Source: Macrocybe gigantea
Taxonomy: Eukaryota > Basidiomycota > Agaricomycetes > Agaricales > Callistosporiaceae
Assembly (NCBI GenBank): GCA_011319805.1
Contig: SJRY01000263.1
Location: 558,001 to 622,000 of the forward strand
Length of the DNA stretch: 64,000 nt
Reading direction: 5' to 3'
Positions 20,528 through 32,053 of the stretch are shown one piece after another. Positions within the stretch are counted from its first letter, which is position 1. Each line of letters opens with the position of its first letter. Made by a program: the position numbers and the translations under genes. The notes beneath the pieces are model-generated. The model worked only from the letters and a program-made list of their open reading frames with translations, ran no database searches and was not told the DNA's origin.

Positions 20528-23500
20528 TCATTCGGCGTAAGGATTGACGCTGTACACCTTGATGACGGGCGGGCTCTTGGTCAAATCCGCCGTAATGATC
20601 ACCTTCAGGAATGAGCAACGGGTCAGGATTCGCTAGTCTCAAGCGATGGAGAAAACAACTCACAGGCACTGTCATGAGTTCTTTGATATCCTGGATCTTG
20701 TGACCAGAGGTCGTAGTCCTCAAACCCTCAAACTCGGGCTTAACTCTGGCCTGGGAGACCAGTCTTTGCTTCGACGTTTCCTGAGCCGGAAGCGTCTCGC
20801 TGCGACCCAGGACAATCTCGTCGTCTTCTGCATCATCTTCATCGAACAGGGCTTTTTCATCGTGGAATGAGCGTGATGCGACTTCCATCTTCATCGCGTG
20901 CTGTTCGGCGTTTTTCTTCATCTTGTTCAAGTGTTCGTCGTCGCTGTTCTCTGCCAACCAGTTGATGACATCACGCGTGGACCAGTAGATCTGTAGCGTG
21001 TGCGTGTGCTCTTCATAAACGTGATTCTAATGCTCAAGTCAGAACGTCCACACCGCCTGGAAATGTCCAAGTACATACCTCAATAGGCATCTGATCCACG
21101 TGCACACGCTTCTCTATTCCAAATTCAGGAACGAGAACATCAAATGCGGCGTCCAGCACATTGATAACCTTGGCTTGTCGGATAACCGGGCCATAGCGTT
21201 GGGTAAGGTCAGATATGAGAACACAGAGAAACAGATGGGCCGATTGTTCCTGGGCAAGAGCGGCGGAGTCACTCTTGCTACAAAAGAAAACCAATCAGAA
21301 TATGAAGCACCCGACGAACGCCGACGGACTCACATATTACACTGCTGAGCCACTTTTGCAACCGCATCTCTGTCCATGCTGAACTTTGTTTCCGCTAAAG
21401 AAAGGACGTTGTAAGTGAAAGCTGTATTCAAATGTCAAAACTAACATACCACCGCCTTGTAAGACCGCTTCTACTTGACGATGAACAAGGATATCGGCGT
21501 AGCGCCTGATCGGCGAAGTGAAATGCGTATACAGTGGCACGTTCAGGGCGTAGTGGTTGTACTTGGCGATATCCAACATTCCAGCACAGAAGTATTTCGC
21601 TCGCTGGGTGGCCTTGAATGAAAGAAGCTCAAGGAGTCGACGAGCCGTCGCATCATGGACAGCTCCAAAAGACCGCATGAGAGCACCAGATGAAGAGGCG
21701 TCCACAGTATACCCAAGTCGCGCAGCACGTTCTTTGAAGGTGTTCTATTCGATAAAGTCAGCCAGCACGAGACGGCAAAGGCACATAGACTCTCACAAGG
21801 CGCCGCTCAAGTGGAGTATCGTGACGACGAAGTAGCGCCTGCTCGGGTAGATGAACAGCAATGTATTGGGCCACGGAGATGTTAGTCAGAAGCATGAACT
21901 AAGACGTGGTGTTGAGCATGCAAGAACTGAAAATATCAAATGGATACTAACCTCTTCAACCAAGAAGTTAGAATCATGCTTCTCTTTTTCACCACAGTCG
22001 ACAGGTAGACCGGTTTCATCAAGCTTGAAACTGAGTTCCATGCTCGTCAGACTCAAAGCTCCGCTCTCAAAACGCTGCGCCTTCAATTTCGAGGCCAGCT
22101 CCATAAGAACTCTGATATCGTGTTCGATGTCGGTTGAATTATGCCCAGGGCGTACAGGAACGCCACCCAGGACTTTTCCATCAATGACATCCTGGACCTC
22201 TTGGTATGATAGCTTTGCCGCAGACCTAAGATAACTAGTAAGTGGATATCCAAGATTGTACCATGCATGTCACATACCTGATAATCGTCTTGCCATACCA
22301 TTTCTTCACTATTATGGCTTCCTCAGTCATGGTAAATATCACAGAAAACGCTAAGCGGTCCTCCCCAGGAACTAAACTACATAACTGTTCGCTCAGAGCT
22401 GGAGGTAGCATCGGGACGGCGCGTTGAATTAAGTATACACTCGTTGCACGTTTTCGAGCGTCGCGGTCCAACGCCGTATTCGGCTTCACGAAGAAAGAAA
22501 CGTCGGCAACATGGACTCCGACATCATATGTCCCATCTTGGTTGAGCTTGATGGATATAGCATCATCCAAGTCCTTCGCAGTCTCTGGGTCGATGGTGAA
22601 TACGCGCTCGCCCCTTAAATCTTTGCGGACTTCAAATTCACGATCAGGTATACTAGGAAAAAGCATCGATGCGCAACTCTCTATGAAGTGGCAAATATGA
22701 CTCACGTCCACGGCAAGGGCGGCAAACACTTCATGACGTTTTCGGTAAATTCCTCGGTAGGGAAATTGCAGTCTTTGAGAAGTGCGCTAGTTTCTACTTC
22801 GATATCACCAATGGGACCCAATTCTTCGACAAGGGTGCCGAAAGGATGCAGAGAACTGATGGGCTGAACGTCGGACATGTCAACAAAGAAAGTGACCTTC
22901 GAGAAGGAGGAACATACATGGCGTTTGATACATGCTACGAACAACCTGTTGACATAGGCTTCTGAGTTTTGGACAAAATCTGGAGGAGCTTGCTCAGTCG
23001 GAATGGCAATGAGAGGAACACGTTTATCTGTAGGCTTGAACCAAACAATCTTGGGACGCTCTATCGGTCCGCGTTGTTGAGGTTCCTGAGCGCGATCACC
23101 TTCGCGTTCACGACGTTCCGCCTCTTGCTTTTCCTTCGTCGCCGCCGACGAGGGTCGCAGAAGGCCAAGAGTACCTGAGAACAGCTGACCAGGCATCCGT
23201 TCCACAACGGCGACGACGTGACCAGCGAACTGAGGCTTAACTTCGTCTGTAACCCTGGATGAAACCGTTAGGATGGCCAGCGAATCGACTTGGGAAGGAG
23301 CGCCGTACTCTTCATCTTCAAATAGAAGAAGGCCCTGTCCTTCGACCTCGACGTCATCTTTCTTCTTATCATCCTTGCGTCCCGCCGCTTTCGCATCGTA
23401 GGCGGAATTTTCTTCCTTCTTTCGTTTCTTGTCCTCTTTCTCCTTCTTCGCACCCCAAACCTCATCAACGTCAAGCAATTCAACAGCGACGATATCACCT

Positions 23501-25524
23501 TCCAAAGCTCGATTACGGTCTTTGGATCCACTAATGTAAATGTCGGCATCCAAAACTTCAGTGGAGACATATGCATCCGATCTGTTACGCTTGTTAACGC
23601 GCAGGATGCCGACGACCAGTTTCCCCGCAGCCAAAAGGGGTGGAAGGGACGCTTGAGGGAGGTAAGGAGCGAATAACGATTTGCGCTGCGGTTGATTAGA
23701 TTGCTGCTGGAGCTGGGATTGGAATTGCTGTTGCTGTTGTTGAAGGATACTGATGCCTCCCAAACCCAAACCCATCATATTAGCAGCCATCATATTAGGT
23801 AGCATATTGGGAAAACTGAATGATGGCAATTTGTGATGGTGGCCTCCAGAGGCCGCTCTAAATTGTTGAAGACTTTGCAACTGGGCTTGAGCTTGAGCAA
23901 GGTCGGCAGCAAAGGCGCCGTTGCCTTGAATGCCGCCAACACCACCATCTAAGGAGGTAAGGTAAGATGCAGATTGAAACAAGGTTAAGCAAGCGACATA
24001 CTAATGCGCCAGCTGGAATCAACCTTGGATGGTTGCCTAGAATGACCACCGTAGGACGACGGGTTGAAACCTTCGTCAAAGCCTTCTTGTCCTCCGTAGA
24101 TTCCACCATAATTAATCGAACCGAGACCTGCTTGACCGCCAGACTTGTTCACAACGTTAACGCTGTGGCGCCTGCCATGTCCACGCGGGATGCCTTGCGT
24201 TTGTCCATCCAACCCAAGACTGAGGCCACTTAAATTGCCCATCTGCCCCATAGGATTCTGCAAGCTCGCGAACGTAGCGCCGGCGGCAGGGCTCATTGGT
24301 ACAGTGCTCTGGACGCGCCTGTGAGCACCTCGGCTTGGAGCGAGTCCCGGCGTTTGGAACGACAGAACTTGGTTAGAAGCAAGCTGCTGCTGATACAAGA
24401 CCTGCTGCTGTTGCTGGAGGGCTTCAATTTGGTTCTGAATCGCAATCTAGAAAAGCAGGGCATGAGATCGCGCTAAGATGAGCATAACAGCGACATACTT
24501 GTTCAGCCATGATGCCAGTGATTTCTCCCGTCTCACTCTTCCTAGCAGCTTGCTCATGCGCGACCTCAGCATACTGCTGTTGTTGTTGCGGGAACTGGAA
24601 ACCAACGTCTTCTTCGCTGATAGGTGGACCAACGGGTGTGCCACGCTGTTTGCGAGCACCGAACATGAAACCAGGCGCGAGCTGCGGGCGTCCAGTTGGT
24701 CCTACAGTGTCCGCATGTGATTCTTGTTGTGAGGCAAGAGCAGCGAAGCGAGGCGCCATAAAAGTCTGTGACTGGGAACGAGGCTGATGGCCAGGTTGAG
24801 ACACATAAGGCTCTTGAATTTCACCCTCCTCGAAGGAGGTACCTGCACCGCCCTCATCATCCTCCATCATCGCACCCAGATGAGGTGAGAACGAATTGAA
24901 ATTTCCAGAGAGGCCGCCACCCATTGATACGGCCTTACGATGCTTGGGATCAATGGGGTTGGATCCCGGGAAAGCCGCCGCATTTCCACTGACAGCCATG
25001 CTGGGTGGGCCTTGTGATATAGGGAAGGACGAAGAGTTGGCCGGATTTGGAGGTGGTTGAACGGGCGAGGTCGTCTTAAGATCAGCTATGACCCTTTGAA
25101 GCGATGACAAAGCATCACTGGCTTCCTTACTCTTCTGAGGTGCGGGGGACGACGATTGCTTCAAAGATGGCTCCTTCGCGCTATTGTTGCGATTTACTTG
25201 GGAGGCAGATGATTGCGCTTTGCGGTGCGTAGCGGAGCGACCATTGCCGTTTCCAGACTGGCCCTTGTTGCGTGGCTGCTCGGGCCTCTTCGCGGCTTCC
25301 TGCGTCTTCTTTGCGTCACCAGCACCTTCTGCTGGAGCCGAATTGACGGACGCCTTCTTGTTACTCGAGCGGGAAGAAGGTCTAGGGCCCTGGAATGAAC
25401 TTGAATTGGCTGTCCTCGGGTTGGAGATGCTTTTCCTGTTCGAACCACGGGCGGCTGCATTGGAAGCAGGTTTCTTCTCGCTCTGAGGAGGCGCCTGCGT
25501 CTGGGACGTTGTTTCGTCGGTCAT
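20528..25524 (-). CDS. SSD1: SSD1/Dis3L2-like RNB-family RNA-binding protein
   Basis: Large cytoplasmic RNA-binding protein of the RNase II/Dis3 family. In yeast, Ssd1 binds cell-wall mRNAs and is controlled by the NDR kinase Cbk1. The start at 25524 (MTDETTSQTQ) opens a long disordered, basic, Ser/Gln-rich region. Next are cold-shock-like segments (VVGILRVNKRNRSDAYVST, GDIVAVELLD), the RNB core (FTIDPETAKDLDDAISI near 22560-22600, HVADVSFFV, TSPIRRYADILVHRQVEAVL) and a C-terminal S1-like part ending VIKVYSVNPYAE at 20528. Introns I placed: 24447-24498, 23949-24001, one of 54 bp inside the 22.9-kb region that is in frame (joins KRH to PISSLHPFG), and several of similar size beyond. All four RNB aspartates are kept, unlike ascomycete Ssd1. 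The N-terminus has several HxRxxS-type sites and FxFP motifs. Confidence 0.94.
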
Positions 25525-25936
25525 GTCGTTCGTAAAATATACTATACGGAAAGTGTCAGATTTTTGGGGTAATGCGTTCGAGTAGTGTCAAGTATATCCT
25601 GCTGGACGACCAAGTCAGCAGGAATGAATATGAGCCGAGCACAGCGACGAACTGCAGAGTTGGCTTTGCCCTGTAGGGCGAGTGGGAGGAAAGAGTGAGC
25701 GAGGGAGATATCGGTGTGGTAGCGAAATGAGGGACACTTGATGGTTGTTGCCGCTGCAGGTCCATTCCGGTGTAGTCGCACCCAACTTTCCCACGGGACC
25801 AAATATTGATGTGTATCAAATTACTTGCCTGGCTAGCGTACACAATGCAGCTCTACATTAAACGCATTCTTGCACATGTATACATATGTAGGATCGTCTC
25901 AAGGTCCTCTACCTCGCTGTGTGTGGCACGCAGCTT
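25525..25936. other. Intergenic, 412 bp: SSD1 promoter and IDH2 3' flank
   Basis: Both neighbours are on the minus strand. A minus-strand ORF (25542-25802) has no recognisable content. The region is where the SSD1 promoter and 5' leader must lie. Nothing more specific is seen. Confidence 0.55.
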
Positions 25937-27756
25937 TTATAGCGTTCCAAGCTTCTCTATGATCGCCGCGGTGTACTCTTTCGTGGATGCCTTGCCTCCC
26001 AAGTCGCCAGTTATCGTTTTACCCTCCGCGATGGTCTGTCAGATAGCGCATGCATCAGCACACATTCAAAGCCAGGCAAAAAGGCATCATACGGTCAAAG
26101 CAGCTTTTTCTATTTTGTCGGCATATTCGTTCAGGTTCATGTGCCTGCAGGTCGTCAGTCCACGTGTATAGCACTCAGAAATCTTCATCGACGTGCCTCA
26201 GCATCATGAGAGAAGATAACAGAAGAGCAGTAGGGTTTGCTAATCCTTTGCCTAAAGTAGGCTGTTCAGCCAATCTTTCCTACTATATCATAACCGCAAC
26301 GCAATTACCGGCAATATCTGGTGCAGATCCGTGGACAGCCTCAAAGATCGACGCGTCCTGAGGCAAAAGAGAATTAAATTGTCGTTTTATGGAAAAAAAG
26401 AGTACTTGGAACATACACGGCCGATGTTGCCGGAAGGTGTCAATCCCAGACCACCAATCAGACCAGCACACATATCCGAAAGGATGTCACCATATAGGTT
26501 GGGCATCACCATGACACGATCTGCGTAGGGCTTGGGATTCGTCACTATCTGCATAGCAAAGGTGTCAATCCAATGTGTCAACTGTCTCAGATGGCTACTT
26601 ACACTCAAACAGACACGGTCGAGAAGATCCTCGTCATAGGCAACATCTGGAAAAGCTTTCGCTACTTCTCGGCAGGCGGACAAGAACATGCCGTCCGACA
26701 TTTTCCTGGGTGACACATGAGCCTGCGTATCCATATTCCACAAACGTGACTCACATAATGTTCGCTTTGTGCACGGCGGTAACACGCTTCCGGCCACTGG
26801 ATTGCGCGTAATGGAACGCATACCTGGCAACGCGCTCAGAGGCTTCCCATGTAATGAGCTTGATCGATTGCACGACGCCATCGACGATCTATAGACGGTT
26901 AAGATAACGCATTCACCGTTGAAAATTACTCTAACCTCGTGCTCGATACCAGAGTATTCGCCTTCAGTATTCTCTCGAATGAGGACGGTATTCACGTTGG
27001 CATACGGTGTTTTGAATCCTTCGACGGAGACACAGGGACGGACGTTGGCAAAGAGATTGAATGTACGACGCAGAGTCAAATTCAACGAGACATGGCCCTT
27101 TCCGACTACAATAATGAGTTTATGCACAATGCGGAGGATAAATGGCAGCACGGACTTGGAGTTGCCAGGGGACCTAAGGAAAGTCAACACTGGAGACCAT
27201 ATCCTAAAGCCGTGAAAACGCACCTTTCAACGCCACTGTGTTCCTCTTGACAGACTGGATCGCAGCTTCGGGTATGACAGTCTTGCCGCCCTTTAACACA
27301 GGTGTCACGCTGACTTCTTCCCATTGAATGGGTACCTGCAGAAATGCTTAGTGCCGGAATGACGTGAGGATAAATGCTACGTCAACATACATTAGCGGCA
27401 GCGTATATGTTCTTAACAGAGTCGCTAATCTCGGGGCCAATGCCTGCCCTCCCCCCAAAAAAAATTCAGACCAACATTCAGCGTGAGAAAAGAGCACTGA
27501 CCATCTCCTGGAACGAGTGTAACGGTATATTTACCCTTCCGAATGGTGAGACCATATCCTGACTGTTTGGTGAGATGGACTTACGTCGCTACCTTTCTTC
27601 CCAGAAAATGCAGCAGTTGGAGCGGCGGATGCATAACGTCTCGGCACCTTGTCACGCGTCAGAAATGGGGATTGCACAAGCAGACGTTAATGCACTTACG
27701 GCTGTCTGCCTGAGCGCACCACGAGCGGTGTTAACAAGGGTGCGAGACGTGAACAT
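25937..27756 (-). CDS. IDH2: NAD-dependent isocitrate dehydrogenase, IDH2-type subunit
   Basis: Mitochondrial TCA-cycle enzyme subunit, converting isocitrate to 2-oxoglutarate with NAD. The start at 27756 gives [19 protein letters not shown], a basic, Ser/Thr-rich mitochondrial presequence. Recognisable blocks in order: [133 protein letters not shown], and the end [17 protein letters not shown] ([14 protein letters not shown]). The gene has at least nine introns of 50-70 bp, for example the one between ATP and IGKGH. The tail, the GEYSG-substrate loop and NLYGD motif favour the catalytic IDH2 over the regulatory IDH1 subunit. Confidence 0.92.
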
Positions 27757-27922
27757 AGTGGTCAAAGTAAATGGAATTTAACTTTGGATGGAAAGCGTTT
27801 CCTCCCGACCCGACAGACAACGTCACATGACGTCGGATTAGATTACTGATTCCGGGTTGCCATGTCTGGCATGGTTAAGGTATCAGGTATCCTAGTACAG
27901 TCCTCATTATATTATACAAAAA

Positions 27923-28783
27923 TCATGTACTTAGCAGACCATTCAGCTGCTCTCGGTACCTCTCCATATTCCGCTCTGTCTCTTCCTCGTCGAGCTGAGT
28001 CTGCGAAGTCTGATGCGATGACGTTAGTAACATCAAAAACAATGGGCAATTCAGGCTCACAGGGAGCTCGGTGAGCACTGCGCCAGCTTCGCCCAGTTTT
28101 CCATCTGTCAGCTCATACAAAACCTTTTCGACCTCTGCATCTGCTTCTTCCTCCAGTTCCTCGTCCTCATCCATCTGCAATGTGTCCTCGAGCATTTCTT
28201 CCATTATTCCAGCCTGCGTAAATCACATTCATATGTATCTCACATTCTGTAGTCAAACGGCACACCTTTGTCATCTCCATGCTCATCTCTCGCATTGTCT
28301 GACTCATCTGAGGCAATTTCATCAAAGCGTTCGATAACTTCATTATCTCAGTCGATTTCTGCAATGAGCCCGTAACTTTCATCATCGCTGACCGGAAGCG
28401 CATCAGAGAGATACCGGACGCAGGAAAATGAGTCGCCGTACCAAGCTGCTGATTCAACTGCATCCCTATCGAGCCCAACCGCGCCTTGCTCACTGACAGA
28501 CGATCCTTCTGCTTTCTGCTTCTGACAACTTCCTTCGCCAGAATCCGAGCGGACTTCACATCTCCCTTCGAAGCTAGCTGTTTCACGGTCTGTCTTGCCT
28601 TGTTGGTGACAATGTCAAGCTACAACGGCGAAATTAAACGTCGCATTGAGCGCTGAAACCAAAACAGCCAACCTGCCTCATTTCCCGGTCCAGACTGCGA
28701 CTTTCTGCGCGCAGTTTAGCTTGCCATGCCCTCACTCGTTCCTCTGGTGTGGGGCCATAGAGGAACCGATTGATAGCTTGCAT
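27923..28783 (-). CDS. VPS24: ESCRT-III subunit Vps24/CHMP3
   Basis: Snf7-fold subunit of ESCRT-III, acting in multivesicular-body formation on endosomes. The start at 28783 reads MQAINRFLYGPTPEERVRAW, diagnostic for Vps24. Next are QAKLRAESRSLDREMRQ, LASKGDVKSARILAKEVVRS, QKDRLSVSKARLGSIGMQLN, KSTEIMKLSNALMKLPQMSQ, and the acidic C-terminal half MDEDEELEEEADAEVEKVLY. It ends NGLLST at 27923. Introns fall after EMRQ, after MQLNQQL (joining to AMMKVTGS), after SMEMTK and near the end. The charge pattern (basic N-half, acidic C-half) is the family's. It is followed by IDH2 with only 166 bp between them. Confidence 0.95.
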
Positions 28784-28963
28784 AGTTAGAGGCAGAGGCG
28801 CAGTAGAAAGCACCCTAAGGAGATGTTTGGCCGCATATTGCACTTGAATAGCTTTGACAAATAACTGTCACTGCGTGACGACTAAGAATATCAAAGTACA
28901 TGTATCTACGCTATATACAAAATAATTCTCAGACGAAAGCTCGTATAAAAATACACGCCAGTT

Positions 28964-31935
28964 TCAAGGTCCCCTCTGAATCTGGTTTACCAACGCCTCC
29001 CAATAACTCCAGTCCGAATCTAAACCATTAGGTAGTCGAGGGTTGCCTCCACCTACTGGAGGTTGTGCAGTTCCCGCCCAACCAGAGAATTCGGAACTAC
29101 CAGGTCCCCCCCAAACAATGCCGCCGGTAGTGTTGTCTACAGGCGCATTGCTGACCGCATTGCACCATTGATCGAGCAAATTTTGCGCATACGTCGAGTC
29201 GTCCTCTGTGTTTGGACTTCCAGTTCCTGTTGGTGATGTCGCGTATTCACCTTGCGAACTTTGCTGTAACCGCTGGAACGTGGGTGACTGTGCCATAGTG
29301 CCCTGATTGAAAGGAAATGTCACGTTCTGTGGCACTGATTCGTTGCTTGACATGTTCAAGATCGAGGGGAAAGATTTGGGAGGTGATGTCGAAATGACTG
29401 GCTGCTGTAGGCCAAGAAGGAGCTGAGCCTGTTCAGTACCGTTCGTAGTTGCTGTTTGTTGACTAGATACCGCTACTGACGCGTCTTGGTTGTCACGGGT
29501 TTGACTTTCTACTTCGGACGCCTTCGTTTTGATGAATTCAATCGTCTTCAGTTCCCTCCGTGTCGTCTCATCCATGTCTCGCATTCCTTCGTGATCTTCC
29601 ATGAACCCGTCAAGGATGGCGTGCATATCCTCCGCATATTTGCCTCTCGGTTCCAAGATAAAGTAGATGCCACTGATCATGGCCGTTTGGAATTCGCGAT
29701 AGGCATTACTGAGAGACTCGGTCATCCCTCTCGGCATCATTTCGCGAAACGCTTGACGAATCTCGAAGTCCTTGATAGCGGATTCGAAGCAAGCAGCGCG
29801 TGAGCGGGCATATCGATCGGATCTCAATCGGCGAAGTAAATATGGTCGATGTAAACTGATCCTAACGAAAAGGATCTCCGTCAAGAGTAAGAAACGGTGG
29901 ACTGGTACATATTTCGAGGTCTCGTCGAGAGATTTATCCGGATCCAATGCAAAATGCGGTGGAAGACGAGAGATGAAACCCAAAAGCTCGTCGTCGAGGA
30001 CGGCAACTTCGGAATAGTGAGATTTCTCATTGACTTTGTGGAAATGATGAACAATGCGCCCCATAATGCCGGCCAGCTGATGCCTTAGAATAACGAAGGT
30101 CATTCGAGTAGGTGAGGACAAGGGTGGTGAAATTTCGGGTGCAGTCAAGCCCTCACTGTTCGAGGGAGGCTTTGTGGAAGTGTAGTCATCCTGGATGGAG
30201 TTCGGTCGACCAAGGACAACAGCATATGATCGATCGGCATGATAGAGATAAGACCTATAAGGTATTGGTTAGCAGCAGACGGATGTATTAAAGACCCCTC
30301 TACCATATTCGCCTGCGATACTCAACCTCAGAAGGGTCCAATCCCTGGCAATAATGAGTAAAGGAATAGACTCGTTGACTCGTCACTTACCATCGTTGAG
30401 CCATCGCGATGAAGTCCAAGCGCCTGGGCGGTTCGCACTGCAGCACCAAGCTGACTCCAACATTCCGTTATGCGACGGTCGAACGTCAGAAATCGAGCGC
30501 TCTGAGACGTGTTGGCAATGTGCAGGTGATCATCATTCGCACGAACTTACGAGGAGGCGAGTGAGGACAATGTCCAGCGAGTCTGGTTGAATAGCTGCGG
30601 CAATGAGCAACGACCGACGAGCTAAAGCCACAATTAGTACTGTCGCCATAGGGCGCCAAACTATTCTTACAAGACCAATAATAACGCAAAGAAGACAGCC
30701 TCCTACTTCTAGCATCCCCTCCAATTTGCTCGGGTGCGAGGCGTGCAGCGATGGCAAGTACGACAAACAACAAGGGGAGGAAACGGACGTCGTTCGGAGT
30801 AGCGCCAACTCCGTCCCTGCCATGAGCAGATACAGCTACATATGAGGCTCGAAAGTCCCGCTCCGAAATGGGGTAACGGGTCCAATTACTGTAACGATAA
30901 TTCATTGTTGCTGGACATGACATGACGGCGCGATGTTGAAGCACTCACATGGATTCAAAGTAATAGTCAACAAGGACATCTGAGGTCCTGGACGGAGGCA
31001 GCTCCTGAAGTAATTCCGAAATCTTGTGAGGAGAGACACCACATTCTTGCACTAGCAGTTTGAGATTGTCTGCGGCAGACGGTTCCAGGTCCTCTTCCAC
31101 CAACGGTTTGTCCGCTGTGGTGGAGTTTGCCAAGGCGGGAGAGTTAAGCTTGCCGCCATTGTGAGTCGCAAGCGCATTCTGTTCGCTACCTTTTGATGGC
31201 ATGACGTTTTGCACCTTTTGTGGAGTTCAGGCAGGAGGATCGATGAAGGTAGGGGTAGAGATATACCTGTTCTATGACAGAGGCCGGAGCGACACTGCCC
31301 GATGCACTATTCCCGTACCATTTTCCGCTTTGCAGAATACCTCCGCTGGGGTCCTGATCCTCGGCCTGCGAGCGGACATCATCATCGACGGACGGGGAGC
31401 GCGGGCGTTCCCGAAGAATACTTGGATCAAACGAAGAAGTTGAACTGCTGGAGGTGCAGAACTGAGGTAGGGCCATTTCAATGATCTGCTCGAGCCTTGA
31501 TATGCGGATGCTGAGATCTTGGTCGGTCTTGCCTGGGGTGTAGGCCTTGCATAGTTCGGGGACCTTGCGGGAAATGCACTGATTGTTACGTTATTAGAAA
31601 TTGGGAGAGAGACATGAACTGGGGGGTACATGTGAACATGGTATCTGCCTATCGCACTGGACGTGGGGGCATGAGTCATGCTAGGCGGATAACTGAGCAA
31701 GGAGAGTTACTTTCTGTTTCCGACGGTGACACTCTCCGCAGGAGAAGCTAAGACAGAGATGGTAGGTGTAGGCCTGATATAAGATACAGTCTACGGACCT
31801 AACTCTTGTACGCTGCTTCTTGGAAGATGTAGCTATACTAGTTTCGTCATCTTCGGGCTTCCGTCGTTTGGATGACGGTGGTGGTAGGGATGTGGAGGAA
31901 TTAAAAGAGGACGGGTGGCTGGTGGGCCTGACCAT
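28964..31935 (-). CDS. Zn2Cys6 fungal transcription factor
   Basis: DNA-binding regulator of the Gal4 class. The start at 31935 is MVRPTSHPSSFNSSTS, with a basic stretch (SKKQRTRV) before the zinc cluster. The cluster reads CGECHRRKQK, CDRQIPCSH and CISRKVPELC across three exons, matching CX2CX6CX5CX2CX8C. The middle exon is only 27 nt (31630-31656). A linker with the dimerisation element DLSIRISRLEQIIEMALP follows. The fungal_trans domain includes LLFVVLAIAARLAPE, TECWSQLGAAVRTAQALGLH, EVEYRRRIWSYLYHADRSYA and DDELLGFISRLPPHFALDPD. The C-terminus is Ser/Gln-rich and ends QIQRGP. Targets cannot be read from the sequence. Neighbouring genes give no pathway clue. Confidence 0.92.
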
Positions 31936-32053
31936 GCAGACGCGGGGGACAGAACGGCAGATGGGAGAAGTAAGACGCAGACGACAAGTGATAAGTTGTG
32001 AGGAGGCCTAACGTCCCGAGTTCCGTGATTGGCCAGCGTGATCTCGATCATCC
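31936..32053. promoter_or_regulatory. Divergent 118-bp promoter between transcription factor and MED17
   Basis: Only 118 bp separate the two start codons, so the genes must share promoter DNA or overlap 5' leaders. No clear TATA box is present. Confidence 0.5.
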
